Shown: positions 10,112-20,529, counted from the stretch's first letter. The stretch is 64,000 nt of DNA from Magnetospirillum fulvum (GCF_900108475.1 NZ_FNWO01000015.1:20222-84221), one strand, 5' to 3'. Notes: generated by a model not told the origin, from the sequence alone. Numbers and translations: made by a program.

Positions 10112-12112
10112 TCAGGCCGCCTCGGCGGTGAAATCGACCAGAACCGCTCCGTCCTCGACCAGGGCACCGACCGGATAGGGCAGGCCCGCGACGGTGCCGT
10201 CGGCCGGAGCCTTCAGGGTGTGCTCCATCTTCATCGCCTCCATCACCACCAGGGGCTGGCCCTGGATGACCCGCGCGCCGGGTTCGACCAGTAAGGCGGT
10301 GATCGTCCCCGGCATCGGCGCCACCACCCCGCCCCCGGCCAGATCGGGGCCGTCGTCCGGCAGCGGATCGACGATCGACAATTGATGGCGGTCGCCGTCG
10401 AGGAACAAGGTGATCCGTCCGTCGCGATGGAAGAACCCGGCCCGACGCCGCATCGGCCCCAACGTGCCCTCCAGCCGCCCGTCGGGATCGAGATGGCCCC
10501 GCGCCGCGACCAAGCCCCCCGGCAGCGACAGCTCGCACCCCCAGGCGCGATGGATCAGCGGCACCTCGACCTCTTCGTCGCCATAGCGCAGATGCAGGCT
10601 GTCGTGGGCGTCGTCGTTGAGCCGCCAGCCGTCGCGGCGACTCCACGGGCTGTAGGGATCGGCCGAGCCCGCCGCCACCGCCGCCGCCTCGACCTGCCGT
10701 TCGAGCAGCAGACCAAGGCAGGCCAGCCCCAGCACCGCGTCGGACAGAGGCGGCAGGGGCGGCAGCAGGCGGGCGAGATGGCGGTCGAGAAAGCCGGTGT
10801 CGATCTCGGCGGCTGCAAAGGCGGGATCGTCCGCGATCGCGGCAAGAAGGTCGAGATTGGTGGCGAGGCCGACCAGTTCGGTCGCGGCCAGGGCGGCACG
10901 CAGCCGCCGCACCGCACTGGCGCGGTCACGATCCCACACGATCAGCTTGGCGATCATCGGGTCGTAATGGACGGTGATGGCATCGCCCGCCCGCACCCCG
11001 CTATCAATCCGCAGATTGGGGCCGGGGGCGGGAAAGCGCAGATGGGCGATCCGACCGGTGGCGGGCAGGAAGCCGCGCGCCGGATCCTCGGCATAGAGGC
11101 GGACCTCGATCGCGGCGCCGTCGCGGCGGACCTCGTCCTGGCGGCAGGGCATCGGCTCGCCCGCGGCGACGCGCACCTGCCATTCGACCAGATCGAGACC
11201 GGTAATCATCTCGGTTACCGGATGCTCGACCTGGAGCCGGGTGTTCATCTCCATGAAATAGAACCCGCCGTCGGCGCCCAGCAGGAACTCGACCGTTCCC
11301 GCCCCGACATAGCCGATGGCGCGGGCGGCGGCGACCGCCGCCTCGCCCATCCGGCGGCGCAGATCGTCGTCAAGACCGGGGGCGGGAGCCTCCTCGACCA
11401 CCTTCTGATGACGACGCTGGATCGAACAATCGCGCTCGAACAGCGAAAGGGCGTTGCCGTGACTGTCGGCGAAGACCTGGATTTCGACATGGCGCGGCCG
11501 GGTCAGGTATTTCTCGACCAGCACCCTCTCGTCGCCGAATGCCGCCGCCGCCTCGCGCCGCGCTGCCGCCAACTGAGCGGCGAAGGTATCGGCGGAATCG
11601 ACCACCCGCATCCCCTTGCCGCCGCCCCCGGCCGATGCCTTGATCAGCACCGGAAAGCCGATTTCGGCTGCCGCCGCCGCCAGCCGGTCCGGGTCCTGGT
11701 CGGCGCCGTGATAGCCGGGAACCAGCGGCACCCCGGCCCGTTCCATCAGCGCCTTGGCCTCGCTCTTGCCGCCCATTGCCCGAATCGCCGAAGGCGGCGG
11801 GCCGATGAACACCAGACCCTCGCGGGCGCAGGCTTCGGCGAAATCGGCATTCTCGGACAGGAAGCCATAGCCGGGATGGATCGCCTCGGCCCCGCTGGCG
11901 CGGGCGGCGGCCAGGATCGCCTCGGCGCGCAGATAGGAGTCGCGGCTGGGGGCCGGGCCGATGGCCCAGGCTTCGTCGGCCAGGGCGACATGAGCCGATC
12001 CGGCATCGGCATCGGAATGAACCGCGACGGTGGCGATGCCGAGCCGTCGGGCGGTGCGGATGATTCGGCAGGCGATTTCGCCGCGATTGGCGATCAGGAT
12101 TTTCGAAAACAT
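10112..12112 (-). CDS. liuD: 3-Methylcrotonyl-CoA carboxylase, biotin-containing alpha subunit
   Basis: A 666-residue subunit with a biotin carboxylase N-terminus (ILIANRGEIACRIIRTARRLG; HPGYGFLSENADFAEAC; glycine-rich ATP loop KASAGGGGKGMRVV; RDCSIQRRHQKVVEEAPAP) and a C-terminal biotinyl domain with the attachment lysine in VMEAMKMEHTLKAP. Together with the beta subunit at 12913-14517 it carboxylates methylcrotonyl-CoA to methylglutaconyl-CoA. The liu neighbours decide the specificity; alone it could be any acyl-CoA carboxylase of this layout. Confidence 0.94.
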   Translation of the reverse strand: MFSKILIANRGEIACRIIRTARRLGIATVAVHSDADAGSAHVALADEAWAIGPAPSRDSYLRAEAILAAARASGAEAIHPGYGFLSENADFAEACAREGLVFIGPPPSAIRAMGGKSEAKALMERAGVPLVPGYHGADQDPDRLAAAAAEIGFPVLIKASAGGGGKGMRVVDSADTFAAQLAAARREAAAAFGDERVLVEKYLTRPRHVEIQVFADSHGNALSLFERDCSIQRRHQKVVEEAPAPGLDDDLRRRMGEAAVAAARAIGYVGAGTVEFLLGADGGFYFMEMNTRLQVEHPVTEMITGLDLVEWQVRVAAGEPMPCRQDEVRRDGAAIEVRLYAEDPARGFLPATGRIAHLRFPAPGPNLRIDSGVRAGDAITVHYDPMIAKLIVWDRDRASAVRRLRAALAATELVGLATNLDLLAAIADDPAFAAAEIDTGFLDRHLARLLPPLPPLSDAVLGLACLGLLLERQVEAAAVAAGSADPYSPWSRRDGWRLNDDAHDSLHLRYGDEEVEVPLIHRAWGCELSLPGGLVAARGHLDPDGRLEGTLGPMRRRAGFFHRDGRITLFLDGDRHQLSIVDPLPDDGPDLAGGGVVAPMPGTITALLVEPGARVIQGQPLVVMEAMKMEHTLKAPADGTVAGLPYPVGALVEDGAVLVDFTAEAA

Positions 12113-12116
12113 CGGC

Positions 12117-12905
12117 TCAGCCTCCCCACACCGGCGGGCGTTTGTTCAAAAAGGCGGCGATTCCCTCGCGTCCTTCCGCCCCGGCCCGCCGCTCGGCAAT
12201 GCGGCGGGTGGTATCGGCGATCAGCGCCGGAGAAACCGGGCGGTCGGACACCGCGAAGATCAAATCCTTGGCGGCTGCCTGGGCCTCGGGCGCACCGGCC
12301 AGCAGCGCGGCCAGCATTTCCTCGATCGCGGGATCGAGATCGTCGGCCTCGACCACCCGATGGAGCAGACCGAGCCGCAGCGCCTCGGCGGCAACGAACC
12401 GTTCGGCGGTAAGGAACCAGCGCCGCGCCGCCCGCGCTCCGATCGCCGCGATCACATAAGGCGAGATCACCGCCGGGATCAGCCCCAGCCGGACCTCGGA
12501 CAGGCAGAACACGGCGCTATCGACGGCAATCGCGATGTCGCAACAGGCCACCAGCCCGACGCCGCCGCCCAAGGCCGCCCCCTGGACCCGCGCAATCGTC
12601 GGCTTGGGCAGGCTGTTCAACACCCGCATCAACTCGGCCAGACCCTCGGCATCGGCGAGATTCTCGGCCGGGGCATAGGCCGCGCTGCGCCGCATCCAAT
12701 CGAGATCGGCCCCGGCGGAAAAGCTGGCCCCATCGGCGGCCAGCACCACGGCTCGCACCGTCTTGTCCTTGCCCAGGGCGGACAGCGCACTACTCAGATC
12801 GGCGATCATCCGTTCGTTAAAGGCGTTGTGAACCTCCGGCCGGGCCAGGGTGACGATGGCCACCCCGTCGGGTCGCTTCGTGACGCGAATCGTTTGCTGG
12901 CTCAT
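12117..12905 (-). CDS. liuC: Methylglutaconyl-CoA hydratase (enoyl-CoA hydratase family)
   Basis: A 262-residue crotonase-fold protein hydrating methylglutaconyl-CoA to HMG-CoA. It has the oxyanion-hole segments ADGASFSAGADLDWMRR and GAALGGGVGLVACCDIAIA, and the SEVRLGLIPAVISPYV block typical of the family. The ATG at 12905 opens MSQQTIRVTKRPDGVAIVTL; upstream in-frame codons fall inside the carboxylase beta gene. It lies 7 bases after the beta subunit and 4 before the alpha subunit. Confidence 0.92.
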   Translation of the reverse strand: MSQQTIRVTKRPDGVAIVTLARPEVHNAFNERMIADLSSALSALGKDKTVRAVVLAADGASFSAGADLDWMRRSAAYAPAENLADAEGLAELMRVLNSLPKPTIARVQGAALGGGVGLVACCDIAIAVDSAVFCLSEVRLGLIPAVISPYVIAAIGARAARRWFLTAERFVAAEALRLGLLHRVVEADDLDPAIEEMLAALLAGAPEAQAAAKDLIFAVSDRPVSPALIADTTRRIAERRAGAEGREGIAAFLNKRPPVWGG

Positions 12906-12912
12906 CGCCGCC

Positions 12913-14517
<1,605 letters not shown>

Positions 14518-14535
14518 GACGATCTCCTCCCGGGG

Positions 14536-15708
14536 TCAGGCGCTGGCCTTGAACAATTCGCGGCCGATCAGCATCCGGCGGATTTCGCTGGTACCGGCGC
14601 CGATCTCGTACAGCTTGGCGTCGCGCAGCAGACGACCGGTGGGGTAGTCGTTGATGTAGCCGTTGCCGCCCAGCACTTGCAGCGCGTCGAGCGCGACCTG
14701 GGTCGCCTGCTCGGCGGCGAACAGGATCGCTCCGGCGGCATCCTGGCGGGTGGCGCGGCCGGCATCGCACGCCCGCGCCACGGCATAGACATAGGCCCGG
14801 CTGGCATTCAGGCGGGTGTAGATGTCGGCGAGCTTGGCCTGGATCAGCTGGAACTCGCCGATCGGCTGGCCGAACTGACAGCGCTCGTGGACATAGGGCA
14901 ACACCACGTCGAGCGCGGCCTGCATGATCCCCAGCGGACCGGCGGCCAGCACCGCCCGCTCGTAATCAAGCCCGCTCATCAGCACCCGCACCCCGTCGCC
15001 CTGCGGGCCGAGCAGGTTCTCGGCAGGCACCTCGCACTCCTCGAACACCAGTTCCGAGGTCGGCGAGCCACGCATCCCCAGCTTGTCGAGCTTCTGCGCC
15101 GGGCGGAACCCGGCAAAGCCCTTCTCGACGATGAAGGCGCTGATACCGCGCGGCCCGGCGGCGGGATCGGTCTTGGCATAGATCACCAAGGTGTCGGCGA
15201 CATGGCCGTTGGTGATCCACATCTTGGTACCGTTGAGGACGTAGCGGTCGCCGCGGCGGTCGGCGCGCAGCCGCATCGACACCACATCCGATCCGGCCCC
15301 GGGCTCGCTCATCGCCAGCGCGCCGACCTGGCTGCCGTCGATCAGGCCGGGCAGATAGCGCCGCTTCTGGTCGGCATTGCCCCAGCGGCGGATCTGGTTG
15401 ACGCACAAATTGGAGTGGGCGCCATAGGACAACCCGACCGAGGCCGAAGCCCGGCTGACCTCCTCCATCGCGACGCAATGGGCGAGATAGCCCATCCCGG
15501 CTCCGCCATCCTCGTCCTCGACGGTGATGCCGTGCAGACCGAGCGCGCCCATCTCCGGCCACAGATCGCGCGGAAACTGGTCGGTGCGGTCGATCTCGGC
15601 GGCGCGTGGGGCGATGCGGTCGGCGGCAAATCCCTGCACGCTGTCGCGCAGCAGGTCGATCTCCTCGCCCAGGCCGAAATCGAGCATAGCTAACGACGTC
15701 GTGGACAT
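14536..15708 (-). CDS. liuA: Isovaleryl-CoA dehydrogenase
   Basis: A 390-residue FAD acyl-CoA dehydrogenase, the first committed step after leucine transamination and decarboxylation. Signatures include [33 protein letters not shown], the FAD-binding [15 protein letters not shown], and the C-terminal [43 protein letters not shown] catalytic glutamate is expected near [10 protein letters not shown], as in isovaleryl-CoA dehydrogenases. The ATG at 15708 has GGAGGG about 5 bases upstream. It is the first gene of the liu operon and is divergent from a TetR gene. Confidence 0.94.
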   Translation of the reverse strand: MSTTSLAMLDFGLGEEIDLLRDSVQGFAADRIAPRAAEIDRTDQFPRDLWPEMGALGLHGITVEDEDGGAGMGYLAHCVAMEEVSRASASVGLSYGAHSNLCVNQIRRWGNADQKRRYLPGLIDGSQVGALAMSEPGAGSDVVSMRLRADRRGDRYVLNGTKMWITNGHVADTLVIYAKTDPAAGPRGISAFIVEKGFAGFRPAQKLDKLGMRGSPTSELVFEECEVPAENLLGPQGDGVRVLMSGLDYERAVLAAGPLGIMQAALDVVLPYVHERCQFGQPIGEFQLIQAKLADIYTRLNASRAYVYAVARACDAGRATRQDAAGAILFAAEQATQVALDALQVLGGNGYINDYPTGRLLRDAKLYEIGAGTSEIRRMLIGRELFKASA

Positions 15709-15766
15709 GTGGCCCTCCCCGTTCGGTGGCATAGTGCATGGCGGCATTCGCCGCTCGTTCTTATAA

Positions 15767-15799
15767 AAACGATCATGCGTTTTTTTCTTTGCAGCGCAA
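15767..15799 (-). promoter_or_regulatory. Candidate promoter of the liu operon with a TetR-type operator
   Basis: On the minus strand a -35 TTGCGC (15794-15799) and a -10 CATGAT (15772-15777) are 16 bases apart. The 16-bp element AAACG-N6-CGTTT at 15767-15782 has perfect 5-bp arms and covers the -10. The run AGAAAAAAACGYATG is shared with the liv-operon promoter at 7141-7169. The element lies in the liuA/TetR divergent gap, the classical place for a TetR autoregulatory operator. Confidence 0.55.
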
Positions 15800-15948
15800 G
15801 TCCCTTTTGTCGCACCATCCGCAAGACAGACGGAGGAGGGGGTGATACATGGCTCGTCACCGGGCCGCCCGCTCGAACGCAGACGTCCCACCCCGCAGTC
15901 TGGCGAGGGCGGCGGTGGCGGCGGATGCATGGAAGAGATACGAGAAAA

Positions 15949-16542
15949 ATGACACGTACCGCCGGATCGCATGGTCCGACCACCCAAAAAGCGATCCAGG
16001 ACGCCGGATTGCGGCTGATCCACCACCATGGCTACGCGGCAATGAGCCTGCGCCAGTTGGCGGGCGAGGTTGGTCTTCAGGTCGGCTCGCTCTACAACCA
16101 TATCCGGACCAAGCAGGATCTGCTGTTCGACCTGCTGCACGGGCACATGGAAAGTCTGCTGACGGCGCTGGATCAGGCCCTGGCCGAAACGGCCGATCCG
16201 GAAGACGCGCTGCGGCGGTTCGTCGCCTTTCACGTCGATTATCACATCACCCGCAAGGCCGAGGTGTTCATCTGCTATTCGGAACTTCGCAGCCTTGAGC
16301 CGGACAATTACGCGATCATCGTCGGGCTGCGGCGCGGTTACGAACGGCGCCTGATCGCGATCATCGAGCAGGGCGTGGCGCGGGGCTGCTTCCGCGTCGG
16401 CGACGCCCCGGTCGCCGCTTACGGCATCCTGGCGATGCTGACCGGCGTCTGCACCTGGTTCCGTCCCGATGGTCGGCTGACCGCCGCCGACCTGATCGAT
16501 CAATACACCGCGATGGTCCTCAACGCGGTCAAGGGGCCGTAA
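15949..16542 (+). CDS. TetR-family transcriptional regulator, probable liu/liv repressor
   Basis: A 197-residue regulator with an N-terminal TetR helix-turn-helix ([49 protein letters not shown]) and a C-terminal ligand domain ([23 protein letters not shown]...) of the kind that binds acyl-CoA or similar ligands. I favour the ATG at 15949; the in-frame ATG at 15925 is possible. It is divergent from liuA across a 240-base gap. TetR-type LiuQ regulators of leucine catabolism are known in other proteobacteria, so an equivalent role is likely but inferred. Confidence 0.8.
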   Translation: MTRTAGSHGPTTQKAIQDAGLRLIHHHGYAAMSLRQLAGEVGLQVGSLYNHIRTKQDLLFDLLHGHMESLLTALDQALAETADPEDALRRFVAFHVDYHITRKAEVFICYSELRSLEPDNYAIIVGLRRGYERRLIAIIEQGVARGCFRVGDAPVAAYGILAMLTGVCTWFRPDGRLTAADLIDQYTAMVLNAVKGP

Positions 16543-16549
16543 AGCCAAA

Positions 16550-16568
16550 CGGCAATGTGTTGTTGCCG
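16550..16568 (+). terminator. Hairpin after the TetR gene
   Basis: CGGCAA (16550-16555) and TTGCCG (16563-16568) form a 6-bp stem with a 7-base loop, 8 bases after the regulator stop. No T run follows, so it is only a possible terminator. A second hairpin, CTCTCC/GGAGAG at 16625-16647, lies further on. Confidence 0.35.
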
Positions 16569-16662
16569 GGGCTTGTCCCTGGGGCGGACGCCTCTTATGA
16601 TTAATCCACCGGGTGGCGACCATGCTCTCCGCCCGGCCAATGGAGAGTGGATGTCAGAGCTT

Positions 16663-16756
16663 GTGTGATACGGCTCTCTGAGATTCAGAGAGCCTCGTGA
16701 AATTTAACCCCACCGGGTGCCTGTGCGCCTGGGGTGTTTTTTTGCGCCTATCACAC
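16663..16756 (+). promoter_or_regulatory. Structured leader of the YjhX-like toxin gene
   Basis: GTGTGATA (16663-16670) and TATCACAC (16749-16756) are perfect inverted repeats that enclose two further hairpins. One is GGCTCTCTGA/TCAGAGAGCC with a 3-base loop (16672-16694). The other is a terminator-like stem, ACCCCA..GGTGC/GCGCC..TGGGGT (16707-16735), followed by seven T (16737-16743). The outer repeat ends 9 bases before the toxin ATG at 16766. The layout resembles a three-way-junction leader or an attenuator. Confidence 0.5.
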
Positions 16757-16765
16757 GAGACGTCC

Positions 16766-17029
16766 ATGAACATCTCTCGATATGAACAACGTGTGCTGCA
16801 CGTTCTGGCCCTGGGCGGCTACATTCTGCATGAGCGGGACGATGGTCCCAAAATCACCTCCGTCACCTGCTACACCCGCGACGGCATGATTCTGTCGGAC
16901 TGCACCTTGATCGTCTTCGCACGGTTGCGGGGCAAACGGCTGATCGAATCCCGCTTGGGCGGAGCCTATCGGATCTCGAAACGGGGCCGGACCGCCGTTC
17001 GCGCCCAACTCGACAATCGGGGGGCCTGA
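16766..17029 (+). CDS. YjhX-family putative toxin
   Basis: An 87-residue protein matching the YjhX family along its length: it begins MNISRYEQRVLHVLALGGYI, has CYTRDGMILSDCTL in the middle and ends TAVRAQLDNR. E. coli YjhX has been listed as a toxin paired with the GNAT protein YjhQ; here too a GNAT gene follows one base later. The ATG at 16766 was chosen because the conserved start MN(L/I)SR lies there; the frame is open from 16697 only through the leader hairpins. The fold is probably a winged-helix-like domain. Toxicity itself is not shown by the sequence. Confidence 0.8.
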   Translation: MNISRYEQRVLHVLALGGYILHERDDGPKITSVTCYTRDGMILSDCTLIVFARLRGKRLIESRLGGAYRISKRGRTAVRAQLDNRGA

Positions 17030-17030
17030 T

Positions 17031-17531
17031 ATGCGGATTCGCACGGAATCAGACGGTGACATCGCGGCGATCGGCCGGGTGGTCACCGAAGCGCTGCGGT
17101 TACTCGCTCAATCCACCGGAACCGAGGCCGGGATCGTCGAAAGGCTGCGGGCCGAGGGCGGGATGATCTTCTCGCTGGTCGCCGAGGAAGACGGCCAGAT
17201 CATCGGGTCTCTGGTCGCCTCGCCCGCACGGGTCGGGCAACAGGACGGCTGGGGTCTGATCGGGCCGCTGGCTGTTTCGCCCGCACGGCATCGCCAAGGA
17301 ATCGGCTCGGCCCTGATGGCGGAAGCGCTCCGCCGCTTGCGGGGATCGTGCCGGGGCGCCGCGCTGGTGGGCGATCCCGGCTACTATCACCGCTTCGGCT
17401 TTCGGACCTTTCCCGGATTGGGCGTCACCGGCTGCCCTCCCGAGGTGGTTCTGGCCTTGCCGTTCACCGACATCGTCCCGCGCGGTGAACTGATTCACCA
17501 CCCGGCCTTCGGCCTTAATCAACAGGAGTAA
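17031..17531 (+). CDS. GNAT N-acetyltransferase, partner of the YjhX-like protein
   Basis: A 166-residue GNAT-fold protein of the YhbS type. The acetyl-CoA pyrophosphate loop reads SPARHRQGIGSALM, preceded by the LIGPLAVSP beta strand and followed by ALVGDPGYYHRFGFRTF, a common YhbS/YjhQ stretch. It starts one base after the toxin stop, so the two are a coupled pair. By analogy with YjhX-YjhQ it could be the antidote or modifier. An unrelated small-molecule acetyltransferase cannot be excluded. Confidence 0.75.
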   Translation: MRIRTESDGDIAAIGRVVTEALRLLAQSTGTEAGIVERLRAEGGMIFSLVAEEDGQIIGSLVASPARVGQQDGWGLIGPLAVSPARHRQGIGSALMAEALRRLRGSCRGAALVGDPGYYHRFGFRTFPGLGVTGCPPEVVLALPFTDIVPRGELIHHPAFGLNQQE

Positions 17532-17539
17532 CAGAACGG

Positions 17540-17572
17540 GTGGGCTGTATCGCACGACGGTGCAGCCTACCC
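17540..17572 (+). terminator. Possible terminator of the yjhX-GNAT pair
   Basis: GGTGGGCTG (17540-17548) and CAGCCTACC (17564-17572) pair at 8 of 9 positions just after the GNAT stop. A C-rich run follows rather than T, so the assignment is weak. Confidence 0.3.
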
Positions 17573-17623
17573 CCCCCCTCGCGCGCGGCCTGCTCGTGCG
17601 TTTTATCTCTTGTGGATTAGACA

Positions 17624-17663
17624 GACAAACACGCCGCAGCTTTAGGGCTGCGGCGTGTTTGTC
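17624..17663 (-). terminator. Strong hairpin terminator downstream of the tRNA fragment
   Basis: GACAAACACGCCGCAGC (17624-17640) pairs perfectly over 17 bp with its complement at 17647-17663 across a 6-base loop. In the minus direction it lies immediately after the tRNA CCA end and is followed by a T-rich stretch. It is most simply the original terminator of the initiator tRNA gene, left in place when the 5' part of that gene was displaced. Confidence 0.7.
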
Positions 17664-17667
17664 AAGT

Positions 17668-17881
<214 letters not shown>

Positions 17882-17912
17882 GAGGATGGGCGACGCCGGA
17901 GGGAGGGGTTCA

Positions 17913-19112
17913 ATGGCGAAATTGACCAAGCGGGTGGTGGACCAGATCGCTCCCGGCAACACCGAATCGATGCACTGGGACGACGAGCTCAAAGGGTTCG
18001 GCCTGCGGGTCTGGCCCAGCGGGCGCAAGGTCTACATGGTGATGAGCCGGGTGAAAGGGCGTCTGCGCCGGATCACCATCGGCCCCCACGGCGCCATCAC
18101 GCCTGAGCAGGCCCGGATCCGGGCGCACGAGATTCTTGCGGAGGCCAAGGCTGGCCGCGATCCCGCCCAGGAACTCGATCAGGCGCGGAAGGCACCGACC
18201 GTCAAGGGATTGGGCGAGCGCTTCCTCAAAGAGCATGTCGCGGTGCGCTGCAAGCCGAGCACCCAGGCCGAATACAAGCGTTCGGTCGAGCTGTTCATCA
18301 ATCCGAAAATCGGAACCCGCAAGGTCACCGACATCGAGCGACGCGACATCGCGGAACTGCACCAATCGCTCAGCCACATCCCCTACCAAGCCAACCGGAC
18401 CCTCGGCGTCCTGTCGAAAATGTTCAATCTCGCCGAGGTGTGGGGATTACGGCCGGACGGCAGCAATCCATGCCTGCACGTCAAGAAATACGTCGAGCGC
18501 AAGCGTGAGCGTTTTCTCAGCACCGACGAGTTCGCCGCCCTCGGCACGGCGTTGCGCGAGGCCGAGGCCGATGGACCCGAGACCCAATCGGCGATCACCG
18601 CGATCCGGCTGTTGATGCTGACCGGCTGCCGTCTGAGCGAAATCATGACGCTGAAATGGGAGTACGTCGACACCACGGCTCGGGAACTGCGCCTACCCGA
18701 CTCCAAAACCGGGGCGAAGGTGGTGCATTTCGGCCAAACCGCCGCCGCTATCCTGGACGGCATCGAAAGGTTGGACGACAACCCCTTCGTCATCACCGGC
18801 AAGAAGACCGGTGCCCGGCTGACTGACCTGCAACACCCGTGGCGGCGCATTCGGGACAAGGCCGGCCTGGGTGATGTCCGCATCCACGATCTGCGCCATT
18901 CCTATGCTAGCGGCGCCCTGGCGCTGGGGGAAGGGTTGCCGATGATCGGCAAGCTGCTCGGCCACACTCAGGTCCAGACCACCGCTCGCTATGCCCACCT
19001 CGCGAACGATCCAGTCAAACGTGCCGCCGGGCGCGTGTCGGATACGATCGGCATCGCCCTGCTGGGTGCCCCAAAACACAAATCCCGAGGGCAAAGGAAA
19101 TCGGCGAGATAG
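17913..19112 (+). CDS. Tyrosine recombinase/integrase (P4-like)
   Basis: A 399-residue integrase with the P4-type N-terminal DUF4102 domain (MAKLTKRVVDQIAPGNTESMHWDDELKGFGLRVW... GPHGAITPEQAR), a core-binding region, and a catalytic domain carrying the expected R (TGCRLSEI), K (SKTG), HxxR (HDLRHSYAS), H (LGHTQ) and nucleophilic Y (TTARYAHL). The ATG at 17913 follows a GGAGGGAGGGG ribosome-binding site. It points away from the tRNA-fMet fragment, the likely attachment site. No excisionase was recognised. All catalytic residues are present, so it may be active. Confidence 0.93.
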   Translation: MAKLTKRVVDQIAPGNTESMHWDDELKGFGLRVWPSGRKVYMVMSRVKGRLRRITIGPHGAITPEQARIRAHEILAEAKAGRDPAQELDQARKAPTVKGLGERFLKEHVAVRCKPSTQAEYKRSVELFINPKIGTRKVTDIERRDIAELHQSLSHIPYQANRTLGVLSKMFNLAEVWGLRPDGSNPCLHVKKYVERKRERFLSTDEFAALGTALREAEADGPETQSAITAIRLLMLTGCRLSEIMTLKWEYVDTTARELRLPDSKTGAKVVHFGQTAAAILDGIERLDDNPFVITGKKTGARLTDLQHPWRRIRDKAGLGDVRIHDLRHSYASGALALGEGLPMIGKLLGHTQVQTTARYAHLANDPVKRAAGRVSDTIGIALLGAPKHKSRGQRKSAR

Positions 19113-19123
19113 TCCGCATCGTG

Positions 19124-19154
19124 TTGACGATGTCAGTACACCCTTGATAGGGTG
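19124..19154 (+). promoter_or_regulatory. Promoter and autoregulatory operator of the TacAT-like operon
   Basis: A -35 TTGACG (19124-19129) is followed after 17 bases by ATAGGG. The palindrome CACCCT-TGAT-AGGGTG (19139-19154) covers the -10, the expected place for the ribbon-helix-helix antitoxin to repress its own operon. Confidence 0.55.
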
Positions 19155-19177
19155 AGTCTCAGATTGAGAGGTGCACC

Positions 19178-19480
19178 ATGACGTCCGCCGAACCGAACAC
19201 CGGAAGAAGCCTCTCCCGCAAGGGCGACGTGATTCAGATCCGCGCCTCGTCCGAAACCAAGGCGCTGCTGAACCGGGCAGCGACCCTGCGCGGACAAAAG
19301 CTGTCGGAATTCATGCTGGACAGCGCCCGCCGTCAGGCCGAGGAAACGCTGCTGGATCAGCGGGTATTCTTTCTGGAACCCGAAGCGCACGAGCAATTCC
19401 TGGCGATCCTTGACGCCCCCGCCGCGCCGAGCGACGAAATCCGTCAGCGCCTGACCCGCCCGGCTCCCTGGGAGCGGTGA
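19178..19480 (+). CDS. DUF1778 antitoxin (TacA-like)
   Basis: A 100-residue protein with an N-terminal ribbon-helix-helix (GDVIQIRASSETKALLNRAATLRGQKLSEFMLDSARRQAEETL) and a C-terminal toxin-neutralising tail ending RQRLTRPAPWER. This is the standard DUF1778 layout. It binds the operator in its own promoter and the GNAT toxin encoded next to it. Its stop overlaps the toxin start by one base (TGATG), so stoichiometry is coupled. It sits directly after the integrase, where it could stabilise the element. Confidence 0.88.
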   Translation: MTSAEPNTGRSLSRKGDVIQIRASSETKALLNRAATLRGQKLSEFMLDSARRQAEETLLDQRVFFLEPEAHEQFLAILDAPAAPSDEIRQRLTRPAPWER

Positions 19481-20019
19481 TGCCGGAAATAGAGGGCTCC
19501 AATCCGGCCAGGCGCGTTCGTTCACCAGAGCGTTTGACCCCGAACCACGATCTGACCTCGTTCCAAAATGGTCGGCATCCACCTCTGGACGATTGGCTGA
19601 AACGTCGGGCGCTTGCCAGCGAAGGACTTTCGGCCCGGACCTACGTCGTCTGTGACGCCGACCATCCGGCACGGGTGGTTGGGTATTACGCGCTGTCCAC
19701 CGCGATGGAGCAGCGGCTCGTTCTGCCCAGCGCAAGGCTTCGATCCGGAACGCCCGACGAAATCCCGCTGCTGCTGATCGGCCGCCTTGCAATCGATCAG
19801 GCGTGGCAGGGAATGGGCCTGGGGAGCGCCCTTGTGTCCGATGCTTTGCGCCGCTGCCTCGCCGCCTCGGACATCGCCGGTGTCCGCGCCGTGATCGTCC
19901 ATGCCATCGACGACGGGGCGGTCGAATTCTACCGACGGCTCGGGTTCATCCCCTCCCCGCTTGGGCCGCGCGTCCTGATCATGCCGATCGAGAGCATCAG
20001 AAATTCTGTTTTTCCGTAA
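19480..20019 (+). CDS. GNAT toxin (TacT/AtaT-like tRNA acetyltransferase)
   Basis: A 179-residue GNAT protein. Family features are the N-terminal DLTSFQNGRHPPLDDWLKRRALASEGLSARTYVV block, the acetyl-CoA loop RLAIDQAWQGMGLGSALVSDALRR and the late tyrosine in VEFYRRLGFIPSP. Proteins of this type acetylate the amino acid on charged tRNAs and stop translation. The start is ATG 19480 (GTG 19477 possible), coupled to the antitoxin stop. It ends 3 bases before a convergent orphan gene. The function follows the family and the neighbouring DUF1778 gene. Confidence 0.88.
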   Translation: MPEIEGSNPARRVRSPERLTPNHDLTSFQNGRHPPLDDWLKRRALASEGLSARTYVVCDADHPARVVGYYALSTAMEQRLVLPSARLRSGTPDEIPLLLIGRLAIDQAWQGMGLGSALVSDALRRCLAASDIAGVRAVIVHAIDDGAVEFYRRLGFIPSPLGPRVLIMPIESIRNSVFP

Positions 20020-20022
20020 AAT

Positions 20023-20529
20023 TCAGAACAAACCTTTTTCACAATCACAGCGGCGCCACCCTTCTACAACAGACGGATTATTTGATATCTCAAGGGCTAC
20101 ATCAATCGGGTATGAAGCTATAGATACAACACGCCCCCTTCTAAAATTAATATTTCTTGAACGTGGGAGACGGCCATCCTTTGTCCATCGCAATCGCTCC
20201 TGCGATGAGATACCCAGCAACGACTGAAGTAACTTAGGGTGCAATGGACGGCTCATGATTTCACCGATACGATCATCCAGTCGTTCAATTAATTTATGGC
20301 AGCAAGCGGCATCAACATACGGGCAAATCTCAACAATAATCTCAGGATCCATTTCAATAGACAACACTTCACCAATCTTGCCAAGTCGCCGACGCAAAAC
20401 ACGAACAACTTCACGCCTCCTTATTTTCAAGGAGTCTAATTTCGACAAATCCCTCAACAGGATACGAACATTTTCACCACAAACATAAAATAAAAAATGC
20501 CGACTCTTTGCCCACACCGCGTTTGACAT
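20023..20529 (-). CDS. AT-rich orphan protein with a possible DNA-binding C-terminus
   Basis: A 168-residue protein I do not recognise. The gene is visibly richer in A and T than all neighbours, which suggests transfer. The C-terminal part (LLQSLLGISSQERLRWTKDGRLPRSRNINFRRGRVVSIASYPIDVAL) reads like a helix-turn-helix followed by the W-x-K-D-G-R-L-P turn seen in MerR-like and excisionase-like domains. The N-terminal half is charged and helical (ILLRDLSKLDSLKIRRREVVRVLRRRLGKIG). The ATG at 20529 has AGAGGAG upstream; a GTG at 20541 is the alternative. It lies convergent to the toxin, in the cargo of the islet. Confidence 0.55.
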   Translation of the reverse strand: MSNAVWAKSRHFLFYVCGENVRILLRDLSKLDSLKIRRREVVRVLRRRLGKIGEVLSIEMDPEIIVEICPYVDAACCHKLIERLDDRIGEIMSRPLHPKLLQSLLGISSQERLRWTKDGRLPRSRNINFRRGRVVSIASYPIDVALEISNNPSVVEGWRRCDCEKGLF

